This document shows, one piece after another, positions 35,481 to 43,992 of a DNA stretch of 64,000 nt. Source of the stretch: Treponema sp. (GTDB taxonomy: Bacteria > Spirochaetota > Spirochaetia > Treponematales > Treponemataceae). The stretch spans positions 60,424 to 124,423 of the forward strand of contig JAEDED010000004.1 in the NCBI GenBank assembly GCA_016293495.1. The letters are read 5' to 3'. The notes beneath the pieces are model-generated. The model saw only the letters and a program-made list of their open reading frames with translations, ran no database searches and had not been told where the DNA came from. The position numbers and the translations under genes were made by a program. Numbering within the stretch: position 1 is the first letter of the stretch; the number at the start of each line of letters is the position of its first letter.

Positions 35481-36269
35481 TTAATATTTGATTATCTGGT
35501 TCAAAGAAACTGTATATTCTATGACTGTGCAGAAACTGTTTCCCGAGGACAGCGATGTCCGTTCCGGGAAAACCTTAAAATAAAAGTTTTTTGTTTCATA
35601 AGTGGTGTTCTGAATCTGGTAAGCTGTCTGATGCCTCACGCTCTGGCTTTCAAGTCCTGAAAGCTGTATCCTAAGGTTTGTCTCCGCTCCTAGGGTTGTG
35701 TTCGTAAGGTTATGCTGTCCTACTATTATGTCTGCCTGACGCATTGGAGGAACTGTTACATAAAACCAGTCTTCATCAATAATTTCTTTATTGTCTGTTA
35801 CAAAGCCAACGCATGGCAGATTGCATATCCTGTCATATTCTAAGAATGCAGCTTTTTCCGGCACATTATTTGGCTCGCAGCTGTCTCTTATAGTTCCTGA
35901 TGACCATCCGTAGCCATATTTTTTCCCCTCAAAGTATTTTGAGCCGCGTGTTTTATCAAGCCGGTAAATATACTTTTCGTTGTCACTAAAATCTGTGTCC
36001 GTATAACTTGTTGCAGTTCCTTCATAAATGAGCGACCAGTCTAAAGGAGATGTATCAAATGACCTCATAAGGCAGAATCTGTCTGCCGCGTCATCTTTTT
36101 TCCAGGAAAGATATACAGTGTGTTCTGTCGTAAGGGAATCAGTTGCCGGAACATCATCAAACGGATCGTCTGTCGTCCTGAATAAAATTTCATCAAACGC
36201 ACTGTTGTAGCATGAGGAAAAAGACAATAATGTAAAAATTAAAAATATAACTTTTATAATTCCTTTCAT
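35481..36269 (-). CDS. Lipoprotein with FN3-like domain
   Basis: 262 residues, lipobox in LIFTLLSFSSCYNS. Residues ~50-110 look like a fibronectin type III domain (HTVYLSWKKDDAADRFCLMR, YEGTATSYTDTDF, KYIYRLDKT), followed by a second beta-rich domain. Treponemes have many such surface or periplasmic lipoproteins. The start overlaps the previous stop by 4 bases (ATGA) and the next gene is 13 bases away. Confidence 0.72.
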   Translation of the reverse strand: MKGIIKVIFLIFTLLSFSSCYNSAFDEILFRTTDDPFDDVPATDSLTTEHTVYLSWKKDDAADRFCLMRSFDTSPLDWSLIYEGTATSYTDTDFSDNEKYIYRLDKTRGSKYFEGKKYGYGWSSGTIRDSCEPNNVPEKAAFLEYDRICNLPCVGFVTDNKEIIDEDWFYVTVPPMRQADIIVGQHNLTNTTLGAETNLRIQLSGLESQSVRHQTAYQIQNTTYETKNFYFKVFPERTSLSSGNSFCTVIEYTVSLNQIIKY

Positions 36270-37285
36270 CTTCGCTCCTTAAAAATATTGAATGACGCTC
36301 CAAGGCACGGCTTTACAGAAACAAAACCGTCTCCCAGCAGGTGAAAGTTAAAAGCCATTTCTGCAAAAAGATGCGCTTTGTCATTAATTTCAAATTCATA
36401 ACCTGCAATTGTTTCAAAAGAAAAAATATTCTGGTATAAAAATTTTTCGTTTTCATACTTTGGCTTTATGCTCATAAGCTCGATGTTATATGCAAGACCG
36501 AATCCGCCGTATAAAGAATGCCTTTCGTTAAAATGAACATGCAGTAAAACTGGCAGACTTATTGCCATGGTGTTGATTACAAGAGGGTAGGTGTTTTTCT
36601 TGTTTATTCCGATGTTCCATGAAAGGTTGAACCTCGCGGAAAAATCTATAAGCTTTCCGTTTAACACAATCACAGGTTGAGGGGGATAAAGCTCAATACC
36701 TTCATTGACACCCGCAATTCCTAAAATCTTATCTCCCCAGCTGCTGTCTACAGGACTCCAGTAAAAAAGAGAGACTGGAATTCTTAATTCCATAGGACGT
36801 GTTTTTTTCTGGCTAAGTTCATCCTTATTGAGGCCTGTAATTTCCTCAATTCCAAAAAGGATATTCTGACACAGGATATTAATAAGCCTGTCGTAATGGT
36901 CTATGCTGTCTCCTGCAAAAAATTCTTTTATAATCTTCTTTCCGTTTGCATCATAAAGTTTTACCTCACAAAGCCAGCTTGTTTCGTTTTTCTTGACATA
37001 GCCGTATATCAGATAATCAGCGCTTTCCTCCGCGCAGATTTTGTTTGCGTCTAAGATTGTCAGGGGAACTCCATGACTTTTTGCCGCAAGTAAAGAAAAA
37101 GTTACAAGTCCTTCAAACCAGTGTTTTTCAAATTCATCATGGATTGCCTTTGATGGATTGTAAGGAGCTTCTGTTTTGTTTCCATCGCCGTCATAGACTG
37201 CGAGAGGAGCAATTTTTATTTCAGAAGCGGAGGCTATGACTAATGAAAACAGCAATGCTGTAAAACAAATGGCTCTTTTATTCAT
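36266..37285 (-). CDS. Probable outer-membrane beta-barrel protein
   Basis: 340 residues from ATG 37285, preceded by a very strong ribosome site (AAAGGAGGG); an upstream in-frame start at 37306 lacks one. Signal peptide ICFTALLFSLVIASASE. Residues ~25-165 form an alpha/beta domain (ADYLIYGYVKKNETSWLCEV), like the N-terminal TolB/CsgG-type domains of some treponemal proteins; the rest alternates aromatic/polar strands and ends FNIFKERR, typical of a small barrel. It overlaps its upstream neighbour by 8 bases. It may serve export or display of the RHS protein. Confidence 0.68.
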   Translation of the reverse strand: MNKRAICFTALLFSLVIASASEIKIAPLAVYDGDGNKTEAPYNPSKAIHDEFEKHWFEGLVTFSLLAAKSHGVPLTILDANKICAEESADYLIYGYVKKNETSWLCEVKLYDANGKKIIKEFFAGDSIDHYDRLINILCQNILFGIEEITGLNKDELSQKKTRPMELRIPVSLFYWSPVDSSWGDKILGIAGVNEGIELYPPQPVIVLNGKLIDFSARFNLSWNIGINKKNTYPLVINTMAISLPVLLHVHFNERHSLYGGFGLAYNIELMSIKPKYENEKFLYQNIFSFETIAGYEFEINDKAHLFAEMAFNFHLLGDGFVSVKPCLGASFNIFKERR

Positions 37286-37928
37286 CAAATCCCTCCTTTT
37301 CAGCAAGGATTGATTTTTCTATTTCAAGCAGCTCGGCATCAGAAACCCCATTTTGCTTGAGCGTTCTTATATCCGCCAAGATTTCTGCATAAGAGGAACT
37401 GTCGGCGCGGTTCTTGTAGTAAAGACTTTTTGCTTTGTACAGGCGGCATTCCATATCATCCGTAAAGGTCTGCGTCAGCTTTCTGAACTCATCATAAGAA
37501 GCTGAAAAAATTCCTTTTTTATACAAGGCGACGGCATTCTTCTTTGCTTCAATATTTGATTTGTCTTTTTCAGACGTATCTAAAGTTTTCTTTTTCTGTT
37601 CTTCAAGAATTGCGTCATAGGTCTTGCTCATTCCTACAGTCTTAGAATACTGCGCGTCGGATTTCCTGTTTATTTTTGCAAGCTCGTTTTTAATGTCTGT
37701 CGTATTTTCTTTCTGACTGCATAAAATTTTTAAGATTTCATCATTTATTTTTGAAATCTGCAAATCTGAATGTTTCTGAAAGTCTGTAAGATTTTTCCCG
37801 AATTTGTCTGTTCTCTCCTCAAGTTTGCTTAACTCGTCCGTAAGATTGAATATCTTTATTGCAAGCAGAATGTGAGAAATTAATAATAAGACAACAAAAA
37901 AAACAAGCCCTATTACTTTTTTATTCAT
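37278..37928 (-). CDS. Membrane-anchored coiled-coil protein of the secretion operon
   Basis: 216 residues: membrane segment at ~5-24 (VIGLVFFVVLLLISHILLAI), coiled coil at ~28-125 (regular Leu/Lys/Glu heptads) and a short helical, TPR-like C-terminus (ALYKKGIFSASYDEFRKL). The layout suggests an inner-membrane protein reaching into the periplasm. Overlaps its upstream gene by 4 bases and its downstream gene by 8. No family recognised. Confidence 0.7.
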   Translation of the reverse strand: MNKKVIGLVFFVVLLLISHILLAIKIFNLTDELSKLEERTDKFGKNLTDFQKHSDLQISKINDEILKILCSQKENTTDIKNELAKINRKSDAQYSKTVGMSKTYDAILEEQKKKTLDTSEKDKSNIEAKKNAVALYKKGIFSASYDEFRKLTQTFTDDMECRLYKAKSLYYKNRADSSSYAEILADIRTLKQNGVSDAELLEIEKSILAEKEGFDE

Positions 37929-38392
37929 TTATTGCTTTCCTTATAGATTATTTCCTGTAAATATCGCCAGTCTTTTCTCTCTTCAATTTCAAGAGCCTTG
38001 TCTATCATTCTTGTCGCGTTGATTGCATCGCAATCATCCAGCAGCTTTTCCGCTTTTGACGCATAATAAGAACCGCTTCCCATCTTAAAATAAATGACCG
38101 TACCAGAGTTAATTACACTTTTTGTCTCTACGGTCTCATATCCGTTTTTTGAAGCTTTTATTAGAACCTCTCTTTCCTTTTCACACGGAAACATTAGTCG
38201 TCCATATATGTCTGTATTGCCGACAGTTTCACCATCTATAAGAATCGTAACATTCATCACTTCGCTGTTTTCATAGTCGTAGACCATCACATACGCAGAG
38301 TCTATTTTCTTTTCAGGCGTTGACGCGCACGAAAAGAAAAACAGGCATAATGACGCGCATAGAGCCTTAATGCAAATCTTTTTCACCCTCAT
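37925..38392 (-). CDS. Lipoprotein with PEGA-like domain
   Basis: 155 residues, lipobox in LCLFFFSCAST. Residues ~45-100 resemble a PEGA/carboxypeptidase-regulatory beta sandwich (NVTILIDGETVGNTDIYGRL, VLIKASKNGYETVETK). The C-terminus is helical. Four-base overlaps on both sides place it firmly in the operon. Possibly a pilotin-like or periplasmic accessory factor, by position only. Confidence 0.7.
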   Translation of the reverse strand: MRVKKICIKALCASLCLFFFSCASTPEKKIDSAYVMVYDYENSEVMNVTILIDGETVGNTDIYGRLMFPCEKEREVLIKASKNGYETVETKSVINSGTVIYFKMGSGSYYASKAEKLLDDCDAINATRMIDKALEIEERKDWRYLQEIIYKESNK

Positions 38393-39777
38393 TTTTTTAC
38401 CTCATAATATTCGCCGCGAAGCCTTACCATAAATCCGCCGTCAGTTTTTACACAGCAGTCTCCGTCAGTTTCTTTATCAGCCAGTACAAGCTTATAAATG
38501 CTCCCCATATCATCATCCTTTGCCAGAACAAAAGTCTGAGCATTTGATTTTGTAAGACCTATGTATGTGAGTTTTTTTAGCTTCAATGGAGTCTGCGTCT
38601 TAATGGCCTTTTGTGGCTGCACATTTTTGGTTGCAGGGCTTTTTTGCATCGCAGGCTTTTGAGCAGGAGCCTTATAGAAAATTCTGTCTATTTCGGCAGC
38701 CTCGATTTTTAAATCTGCATATTCACAAAGAATTCCGTCATCCTGCTTTAATTCAATTCCGGTGTCAAAACAGATTGTCGTCTGTATTTTGTTTCTTTCC
38801 TCGCTGTTATGAATCCTTATGTTTTTTACATCAATAAGATTGTTTTCCTCACTCTGAATTTCTTTTATAAAATTCAGGATATTCCAGCTTGCGGACAGAA
38901 CAAAAAATTCTATCTCTGCATTTTTTTCTTTGCCCCTAAGCTGTATGTACTGTTCCTGGCAGTTGTTTTTATGAAGGGATGTGCGGATCTTTCCTATATA
39001 TTCAGAAAGCTGAATGTCTTTCAGTAATACAGTCCGTTTATTTATCCTGTTTATTTCGTCCGTGTAAAAATAAATCTTTTCATCCAAAGACAAACTGCCG
39101 TCAGCCGTTTTTATAAGCCTTGAAAAATCCCCCGTATACGAAACAGCTTCTTTTCCGCCTTTTATGTTTGTCCTTGTCATTTTTACTTCGGCAAAGGCCT
39201 TGCTCTCTTCAAAATTTGAGAGTATCGTTACAGAGTCATTTGTCGTAACTTCAACAGTAAAATGATTTCTGTCTATCGAAATGTTTCCTACCGTTGTCTT
39301 GTCAGGCATTACAGAATATATGCGTTCAATATACGGATAGATTTTCTCATATTCACTTTCTTTCATGTCCAGATATTCTGCTTTTAATTTCTCAAGTTTT
39401 TCTTCTTTTCCTTTTTCAAGTCGCTCCTGCTCCAGCTTTTGTTTTTCAAGTTCTTTCTGCCGCTTTGCTTCATCCATTTTTTTTGCAGTGACATTATGCA
39501 TTATCATAATCAGATCGCATAAGGCGGTAATGCAAAGCAGACTTATAAGGAGTAACTTCCTTATGTCTGATTCATGTGTTACTTCTTCGTTTGAAATATA
39601 AACATCGTATTTATCTTTTTTGTCTGTACGTATGATTAAAAGTTTCTGTTCTTCAACTTCAAAAGGATATACATTCAAAAGTTTATTCTTGGCCTCAATA
39701 AGACGTTTTTTCTGCGTATGAGATTTTAACAAAAGGGTAAACTTCGGGCAGTCTTTTAAATGAAGCGGTTCTGTCAT
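38389..39777 (-). CDS. Composite T2SS assembly-platform protein (GspL/M/C- or PilN/O/P-like)
   Basis: 462 residues: a cytoplasmic N-terminus (~75 aa), a membrane segment (LLLISLLCITALCDLIMIM), a long Lys/Glu coiled coil (~100-140), two or more small alpha/beta domains (~150-370), a Pro/Lys/Gln-rich linker (KPAMQKSPATKNVQPQKA) and a C-terminal beta domain ending GFMVRLRGEYYEVKK like the HR domain of GspC or PilP. No separate gspL, gspM or gspC is present, so this protein probably combines these inner-membrane roles. Four-base overlaps with both neighbours. Confidence 0.62.
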   Translation of the reverse strand: MTEPLHLKDCPKFTLLLKSHTQKKRLIEAKNKLLNVYPFEVEEQKLLIIRTDKKDKYDVYISNEEVTHESDIRKLLLISLLCITALCDLIMIMHNVTAKKMDEAKRQKELEKQKLEQERLEKGKEEKLEKLKAEYLDMKESEYEKIYPYIERIYSVMPDKTTVGNISIDRNHFTVEVTTNDSVTILSNFEESKAFAEVKMTRTNIKGGKEAVSYTGDFSRLIKTADGSLSLDEKIYFYTDEINRINKRTVLLKDIQLSEYIGKIRTSLHKNNCQEQYIQLRGKEKNAEIEFFVLSASWNILNFIKEIQSEENNLIDVKNIRIHNSEERNKIQTTICFDTGIELKQDDGILCEYADLKIEAAEIDRIFYKAPAQKPAMQKSPATKNVQPQKAIKTQTPLKLKKLTYIGLTKSNAQTFVLAKDDDMGSIYKLVLADKETDGDCCVKTDGGFMVRLRGEYYEVKK

Positions 39778-40592
39778 AAACTGCCCCCTTTACGCGCAAT
39801 ATCTTTTTCAACAAGGATGTATCTGTCTATTTTTTTCTGATTGTCTTTTTGCGGAACTGCCGCAAAAACTGCACTGCATCCGCATTTGTCAGTTTCAAAG
39901 CTGATTTTCCAGAACAATGTCTTAAAGCCGATTAAGTCAAAAACAGCGTGACTTTCGCTTATTCCAAGGATTTCCGCAAGTTCCTTTGAACTAGTCTCAC
40001 CATTAAGCTTTTCCCTTATCTGCTCAAGTTTTTGCTCTCCATTTTTAATCTTAAAATACTCAAGAACAGCCTTTATAAACTCATCCGTCATAAAATGAAT
40101 GTTTAATGGAGGCGTATTGTTTATAAGCGGAAATGTATTTTTATTTTCAAAATCCAGTAAAATTTCATCAAGAACGGTTTTGTCTGCAAACCTCGGATTA
40201 ATCCATCCGTATTCTGTCAATGCGACTTCTTCATTCAAAGTCATATAACGGCGGACACTCTCATCTTCCAGTATTTCAGGGGAAACAAAATTTTCGTTTA
40301 TGCCGGTGGACACATCCTTTACAGTTATTTCATAATCACATTCCATGGATATCAAGGATAATATCTGGCATTCGTCTATATCCGAAGGATATTCCTTTAA
40401 TTCCTGCAATTTTTCTTCTATATCAAATAATATGCAGTTTGCTTTTTTATGCGCGTCAAAAGCTTTTTTATAAGAGGATATTTTCTTTTCATTTGCATTA
40501 ACAATCATTGCAAAAGAAAGCGTGATGACACAAAGAGAAAATATTACTGTCAGGGCAAACGCGGTGGAAAAACCTCTTTCCTTACTCTTCAT
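39774..40592 (-). CDS. GspK-like minor pseudopilin
   Basis: 272 residues from ATG 40592 (AGGA six bases upstream; TTG 40598 is an alternative). N-terminus KERGFSTAFALTVIFSLCVI has the prepilin cleavage Gly-Phe and a hydrophobic helix; the position-5 Glu is absent, as is common in GspK. Size fits GspK, the large tip pseudopilin. The middle has a helix-turn region (GETSSKELAEILGISES). Position after a J-like gene agrees. Overlaps both neighbours. Confidence 0.7.
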   Translation of the reverse strand: MKSKERGFSTAFALTVIFSLCVITLSFAMIVNANEKKISSYKKAFDAHKKANCILFDIEEKLQELKEYPSDIDECQILSLISMECDYEITVKDVSTGINENFVSPEILEDESVRRYMTLNEEVALTEYGWINPRFADKTVLDEILLDFENKNTFPLINNTPPLNIHFMTDEFIKAVLEYFKIKNGEQKLEQIREKLNGETSSKELAEILGISESHAVFDLIGFKTLFWKISFETDKCGCSAVFAAVPQKDNQKKIDRYILVEKDIARKGGSL

Positions 40593-40983
40593 TAACAATC
40601 CTCTGCCTTATAAACTCCTGGCAGACATATTTTCTGCCGTAAATCTTCCATTCAATTTTTATTCCTTCCGAACGGTGCTTTCTGTCATAGACAAAAGAAA
40701 CGCTCTCGACTTCAAACCCTTTGTCTTTGCCAATATTCTTAAGGTTCTCTTCAAGTAAAATCTTTTCTTTTTTAAACTCACTGTCAAAGTTTTTCCAATA
40801 AGGCACATTTATTTTTTTAATTTCTTTTCTGATAAGCGTGTCAGTATCAAGCAATGCGACTGCATTTTTGGAAAACGCTTCAGACCTGTCTACGCTACGC
40901 CTTACATTTATAAGGCTTGCGGAAAACACCGCGCAGGCTATGAGAAAAATCGCCACTGCAACTATAACCTCAGTCAGTTTCAT
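40582..40983 (-). CDS. GspJ/I-like minor pseudopilin
   Basis: 133 residues from ATG 40983 (ribosome site GAGGG). The N-terminus MKLTEVIVAVAIFLIACAVF is a pseudopilin helix with the conserved Glu, but the residue before the helix is Lys rather than Gly, and the leader is only a few residues. The C-terminal part is a small alpha/beta domain (SVSFVYDRKHRSEG, IKIEWKIYG). GspJ or GspI by position. It overlaps the 47-aa gene by 14 bases and gspK by 11. Confidence 0.65.
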   Translation of the reverse strand: MKLTEVIVAVAIFLIACAVFSASLINVRRSVDRSEAFSKNAVALLDTDTLIRKEIKKINVPYWKNFDSEFKKEKILLEENLKNIGKDKGFEVESVSFVYDRKHRSEGIKIEWKIYGRKYVCQEFIRQRIVNEE

Positions 40984-41113
40984 TTGCGCCCTCAATAATT
41001 TTTTCTGCAATGACTAACTGTCGCGAAACGCTCCGCTCGACAGTAACTACTCCTCCAACAATCCCACAGAGGATAAGTAAAAATGCCGCAATGACAAACA
41101 TTTGTCTAATCAT
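40970..41113 (-). CDS. 47-residue single-span membrane protein inside the T2SS operon
   Basis: Starts at ATG 41113, six bases after the gspG stop, and ends at TGA 40970 inside the J-like gene. One membrane segment (MFVIAAFLLILCGIVGGVVT) is followed by a short helical tail ending EKIIEGANETD. It sits where gspH or gspI usually lies but is far too short and has no Glu-5. It may be a reduced pseudopilin or a new small assembly factor. Confidence 0.6.
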   Translation of the reverse strand: MIRQMFVIAAFLLILCGIVGGVVTVERSVSRQLVIAEKIIEGANETD

Positions 41114-41119
41114 CCGTTT

Positions 41120-41566
41120 TCACTCCCAGCTTTTTATGTCAGCGTTTTTATTCTCGCCGCCTTCAATTCCGTCCGCTCCAAAACTTCTTATTCCATACGG
41201 AGAGCCGTCAGGAGCGGGCGAGGTGTATTCATATTCATAGCCCCACGGATCTTTAGGCGCGTCTTTGTAAATATATGGACCGCTCCAGTTTTCAGAAGAG
41301 GGAGCGGTTTCAGGTTTTTTGCGCAAAGCTCCGAATCCCTGTTCTGTCGTAGGAAAGTTTCCGCAGTCTATGTAATAAGCTTCTATCGCAGTTGCAAAAC
41401 TTTCTATCTGAGTTCTTGCAGCCGCAACTCTTGATTTTTCAAGGCTGTTTATTGCCATAAAGCCTACCGTCGCTGTAAGAATGAGAATGATTGCAATTAC
41501 AATCAGGGTTTCCATAAAAGTCCAGCCGTCTTCATTTTTTAATATTTCTTCCAGTTTATTTTTCAT
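41120..41566 (-). CDS. gspG: GspG major pseudopilin
   Basis: 148 residues. Prepilin cleavage site in KNEDG-WTFMETLIVIAIIL with Gly-1 and Glu+5; the C-terminal calcium-loop region PYGIRSFGADGIEGG followed by NADIKSWE and the NFPTTEQGFGAL segment are diagnostic of GspG. It builds the periplasmic pseudopilus. ATGA overlap with gspF. Confidence 0.94.
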   Translation of the reverse strand: MKNKLEEILKNEDGWTFMETLIVIAIILILTATVGFMAINSLEKSRVAAARTQIESFATAIEAYYIDCGNFPTTEQGFGALRKKPETAPSSENWSGPYIYKDAPKDPWGYEYEYTSPAPDGSPYGIRSFGADGIEGGENKNADIKSWE

Positions 41567-42585
41567 AATGCCCCCAGAAGGTTGAATACAGGAATAACAA
41601 ACTGCGCTATTACGCTTATGATTATCGCTCCTGTAATAAGAATGAAAACAGGTTCTGCAGACTGCGTGATGTCAGACAGTATGTTTTCATTCTCGAACCT
41701 GTAATAATCGGATATTTCTCTGAACGCTTCCGATGTGTTGCCGTTTTCTTCAGCTATCTTTATCCAGACGGTAAAGTAATTCGGAAAAATCTTTTCTCTT
41801 TCAAAAGCTTCCCCAACGGCCATGCCGTCCATGACATTTTTGCATGCAGAGGCGACAGCCTTTTTTATCCGTCCGTTTCTTAAAACATCCTTTGCCTGGG
41901 CAAGACTCTGTACCAGAGGAAAATGAGTGTCTGTCATAAGCTTCATGGCAAAAGAAAAATCATTCATCTGAGCTGTCAATACAAGTTTTTTGACAGCAGG
42001 AATTTTCAATATCGCTCCGTCTATCAAAAACGCAACCCTTGCGTTTGCCTTGTGCATTATCGCCGCAATGACGATTGCAAGAATCACGGCTGCCGTGATG
42101 ACTGACGTAACAATAAAGCGTGCTTTAATCTTTATCATCTGTCCTTCCATGTCAGACGATGTGGAAAAAGCGTCAAATATTCCTTCCAGCCTTGGCATTA
42201 CAAATACAGTTAGAATGATTACTACAGCGACAGCAGTTATAAGAACCGCCGCGGGATACATCAAAGCCTGGATTATTTCCCTGTTCATGTTGCGCCTGGC
42301 TTTTAAGTATGAACTCAAGTGTCCGAAAACTTCTGCAAGCGTTCCGCTTTCTTCTCCAATCGAAACAAGAGAAATATACAGCGGACTGAATTCTTTCTTG
42401 TAATCAGAAAGTGCCAGAGAAAATTTCTTTCCTTCATTAACTTTTTTAAAGACGCTCAAAACAAGAGCTTTTTCCTTTTTGTCAGTAAGGATTTCGGAAC
42501 AGACTTTAAGGGCGCTTTGGAGAGAAAGGCATGATGACAAAAGCGAGCGCATTGTCTGAGTGAAAAGAAGGACGTCAATTTTCAT
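41563..42585 (-). CDS. gspF: GspF inner-membrane platform protein
   Basis: 340 residues with two T2SSF domains and three membrane segments (IQALMYPAAVLITAVAVVII, ARFIVTSVITAAVILAIVI, and the C-terminal ILITGAIIISVIAQFVIPVF). Conserved features include SLVSIGEESGTLAEV and its repeat WIKIAEENGNTSEAF. It is about 60 residues shorter than usual at the N-terminus. ATGA overlaps on both sides. Confidence 0.94.
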   Translation of the reverse strand: MKIDVLLFTQTMRSLLSSCLSLQSALKVCSEILTDKKEKALVLSVFKKVNEGKKFSLALSDYKKEFSPLYISLVSIGEESGTLAEVFGHLSSYLKARRNMNREIIQALMYPAAVLITAVAVVIILTVFVMPRLEGIFDAFSTSSDMEGQMIKIKARFIVTSVITAAVILAIVIAAIMHKANARVAFLIDGAILKIPAVKKLVLTAQMNDFSFAMKLMTDTHFPLVQSLAQAKDVLRNGRIKKAVASACKNVMDGMAVGEAFEREKIFPNYFTVWIKIAEENGNTSEAFREISDYYRFENENILSDITQSAEPVFILITGAIIISVIAQFVIPVFNLLGAL

Positions 42586-43991
42586 AGCAGTCCCTCCCTC
42601 ATGATTTCATCTTTTGTCGAGATTCCGCTTTTAATTTTAAGCGCGGCGTCTTCTTTTAATGTCTTAAATCCAAGTGTTTTTATATAGTTTCTTATTTCCG
42701 CATCGCTTGACTGACTTTCAATCATGGACGAAATTTTTTCATCTACATCAAAAATCTCGCTTATGGCAGTTCTTCCGCTAAAGCCTGTAAAACTGCAAGG
42801 TCCGCAGCCTTTGCCCCTGCATTCTTTGCAGATTTTTCTTACAAGACGCTGCGCCAGAACAGTCCTTAAAGTTCCTGAAATAAGATAAGGTTCTATTCCA
42901 AGGTTACGAAGCCTTGAAACTGCTCCCACGCTGTCATTTGTATGGATTGTCGAAAGAATTAAATGCCCTGTAAGGGCAGAACGCACGGCAAGTTCCGCGG
43001 TTTCTTTATCGCGGATTTCTCCCACCATAATTACATCAGGGTCGTGCCTTAATACATGACGAAGGATGTTTTCAAACGTTAAATTTATTTTGTCGTTTAC
43101 CTGTATCTGCTCAATTCCGTCAATAGTCTTTTCGACAGGATCTTCTATCGTCACAATCTTCAGATGCTCTTTATCCATCTTTTTTATGAGCGCGTGAAGG
43201 GTTGTAGTTTTTCCGCTTCCTGTAGGACCAGTTGCAAGAATCATTCCGTAAGGATTGTTTAATGCAGAGTTCAGTTTCTTTAAATTCTCTTTTGAAAAGC
43301 CAAGCTCCTCAAGGGTAAGCTCTTCATCCCCATTGTCAAAAAGACGGAGCACAATATTCTGACCGCAAACAGAAGGAACGACAGAAACGCGGAAGTCAAG
43401 TTTTTTATCCTGTATCTGAACGCTCATTCTCCCGTCCTGGCAGAGCCTGTTCTCCATAACATTGAGACCTGACATAACTTTTACACGGCTTACAAGGCTG
43501 TCAAAAACATGCTTTTCAAGTTTACGGACACTCTGCAAAACTCCGTCAATTCTTAATCGTACATTTACAAAATCTTTTTCTCCCTGAATGTGAATGTCAC
43601 TAGCGCCTCGCCTTATCGCTTCAAGACAGATGGCGTTAATTATATTAACTACAGGAGAATCACTGTTTATGTCTTCCAGTCTGTATTCTTTGTTCTCTTC
43701 ATTAAGAGTCAGCGTAATTTCTGCCGTACTGTCCACAAACTTACCGATAAACTCTGCAAAATCTGAATCTTTTACAACAATCTGTTTTATTTCTTTATTC
43801 CTGTGCACTTGCTCTAATATTTTAATACCGTTTGTTTTTCCTAGCGCTACAGCCACAGTAACGTCATTGTCTGACTCAATTATTTTTACGCAGCGTGAGC
43901 TTTTTATAAATTGACTTGTATATTGGCCGTCTACATTTTTATAATCAGAGAATTCAAGTATGTTAAATTCGGGAAACTCACTTCTTTCCAT
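42582..43991 (-). CDS. gspE: GspE secretion ATPase
   Basis: 469 residues. N-terminal domain (~1-110), then Walker A ATGPTGSGKTTTLHA, Asp-box/Walker B LRHDPDVIMVGEIRD, His-box GHLILSTIHTND, and the four-cysteine zinc motif CKECRGKGCGPC of GspE. The shorter N-terminus than classic GspE fits the absence of a separate GspL. It powers pseudopilus assembly in the cytoplasm. ATGA overlap with gspF; one base from gspD. Confidence 0.95.
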   Translation of the reverse strand: MERSEFPEFNILEFSDYKNVDGQYTSQFIKSSRCVKIIESDNDVTVAVALGKTNGIKILEQVHRNKEIKQIVVKDSDFAEFIGKFVDSTAEITLTLNEENKEYRLEDINSDSPVVNIINAICLEAIRRGASDIHIQGEKDFVNVRLRIDGVLQSVRKLEKHVFDSLVSRVKVMSGLNVMENRLCQDGRMSVQIQDKKLDFRVSVVPSVCGQNIVLRLFDNGDEELTLEELGFSKENLKKLNSALNNPYGMILATGPTGSGKTTTLHALIKKMDKEHLKIVTIEDPVEKTIDGIEQIQVNDKINLTFENILRHVLRHDPDVIMVGEIRDKETAELAVRSALTGHLILSTIHTNDSVGAVSRLRNLGIEPYLISGTLRTVLAQRLVRKICKECRGKGCGPCSFTGFSGRTAISEIFDVDEKISSMIESQSSDAEIRNYIKTLGFKTLKEDAALKIKSGISTKDEIMREGLL

Positions 43992-43992
43992 A

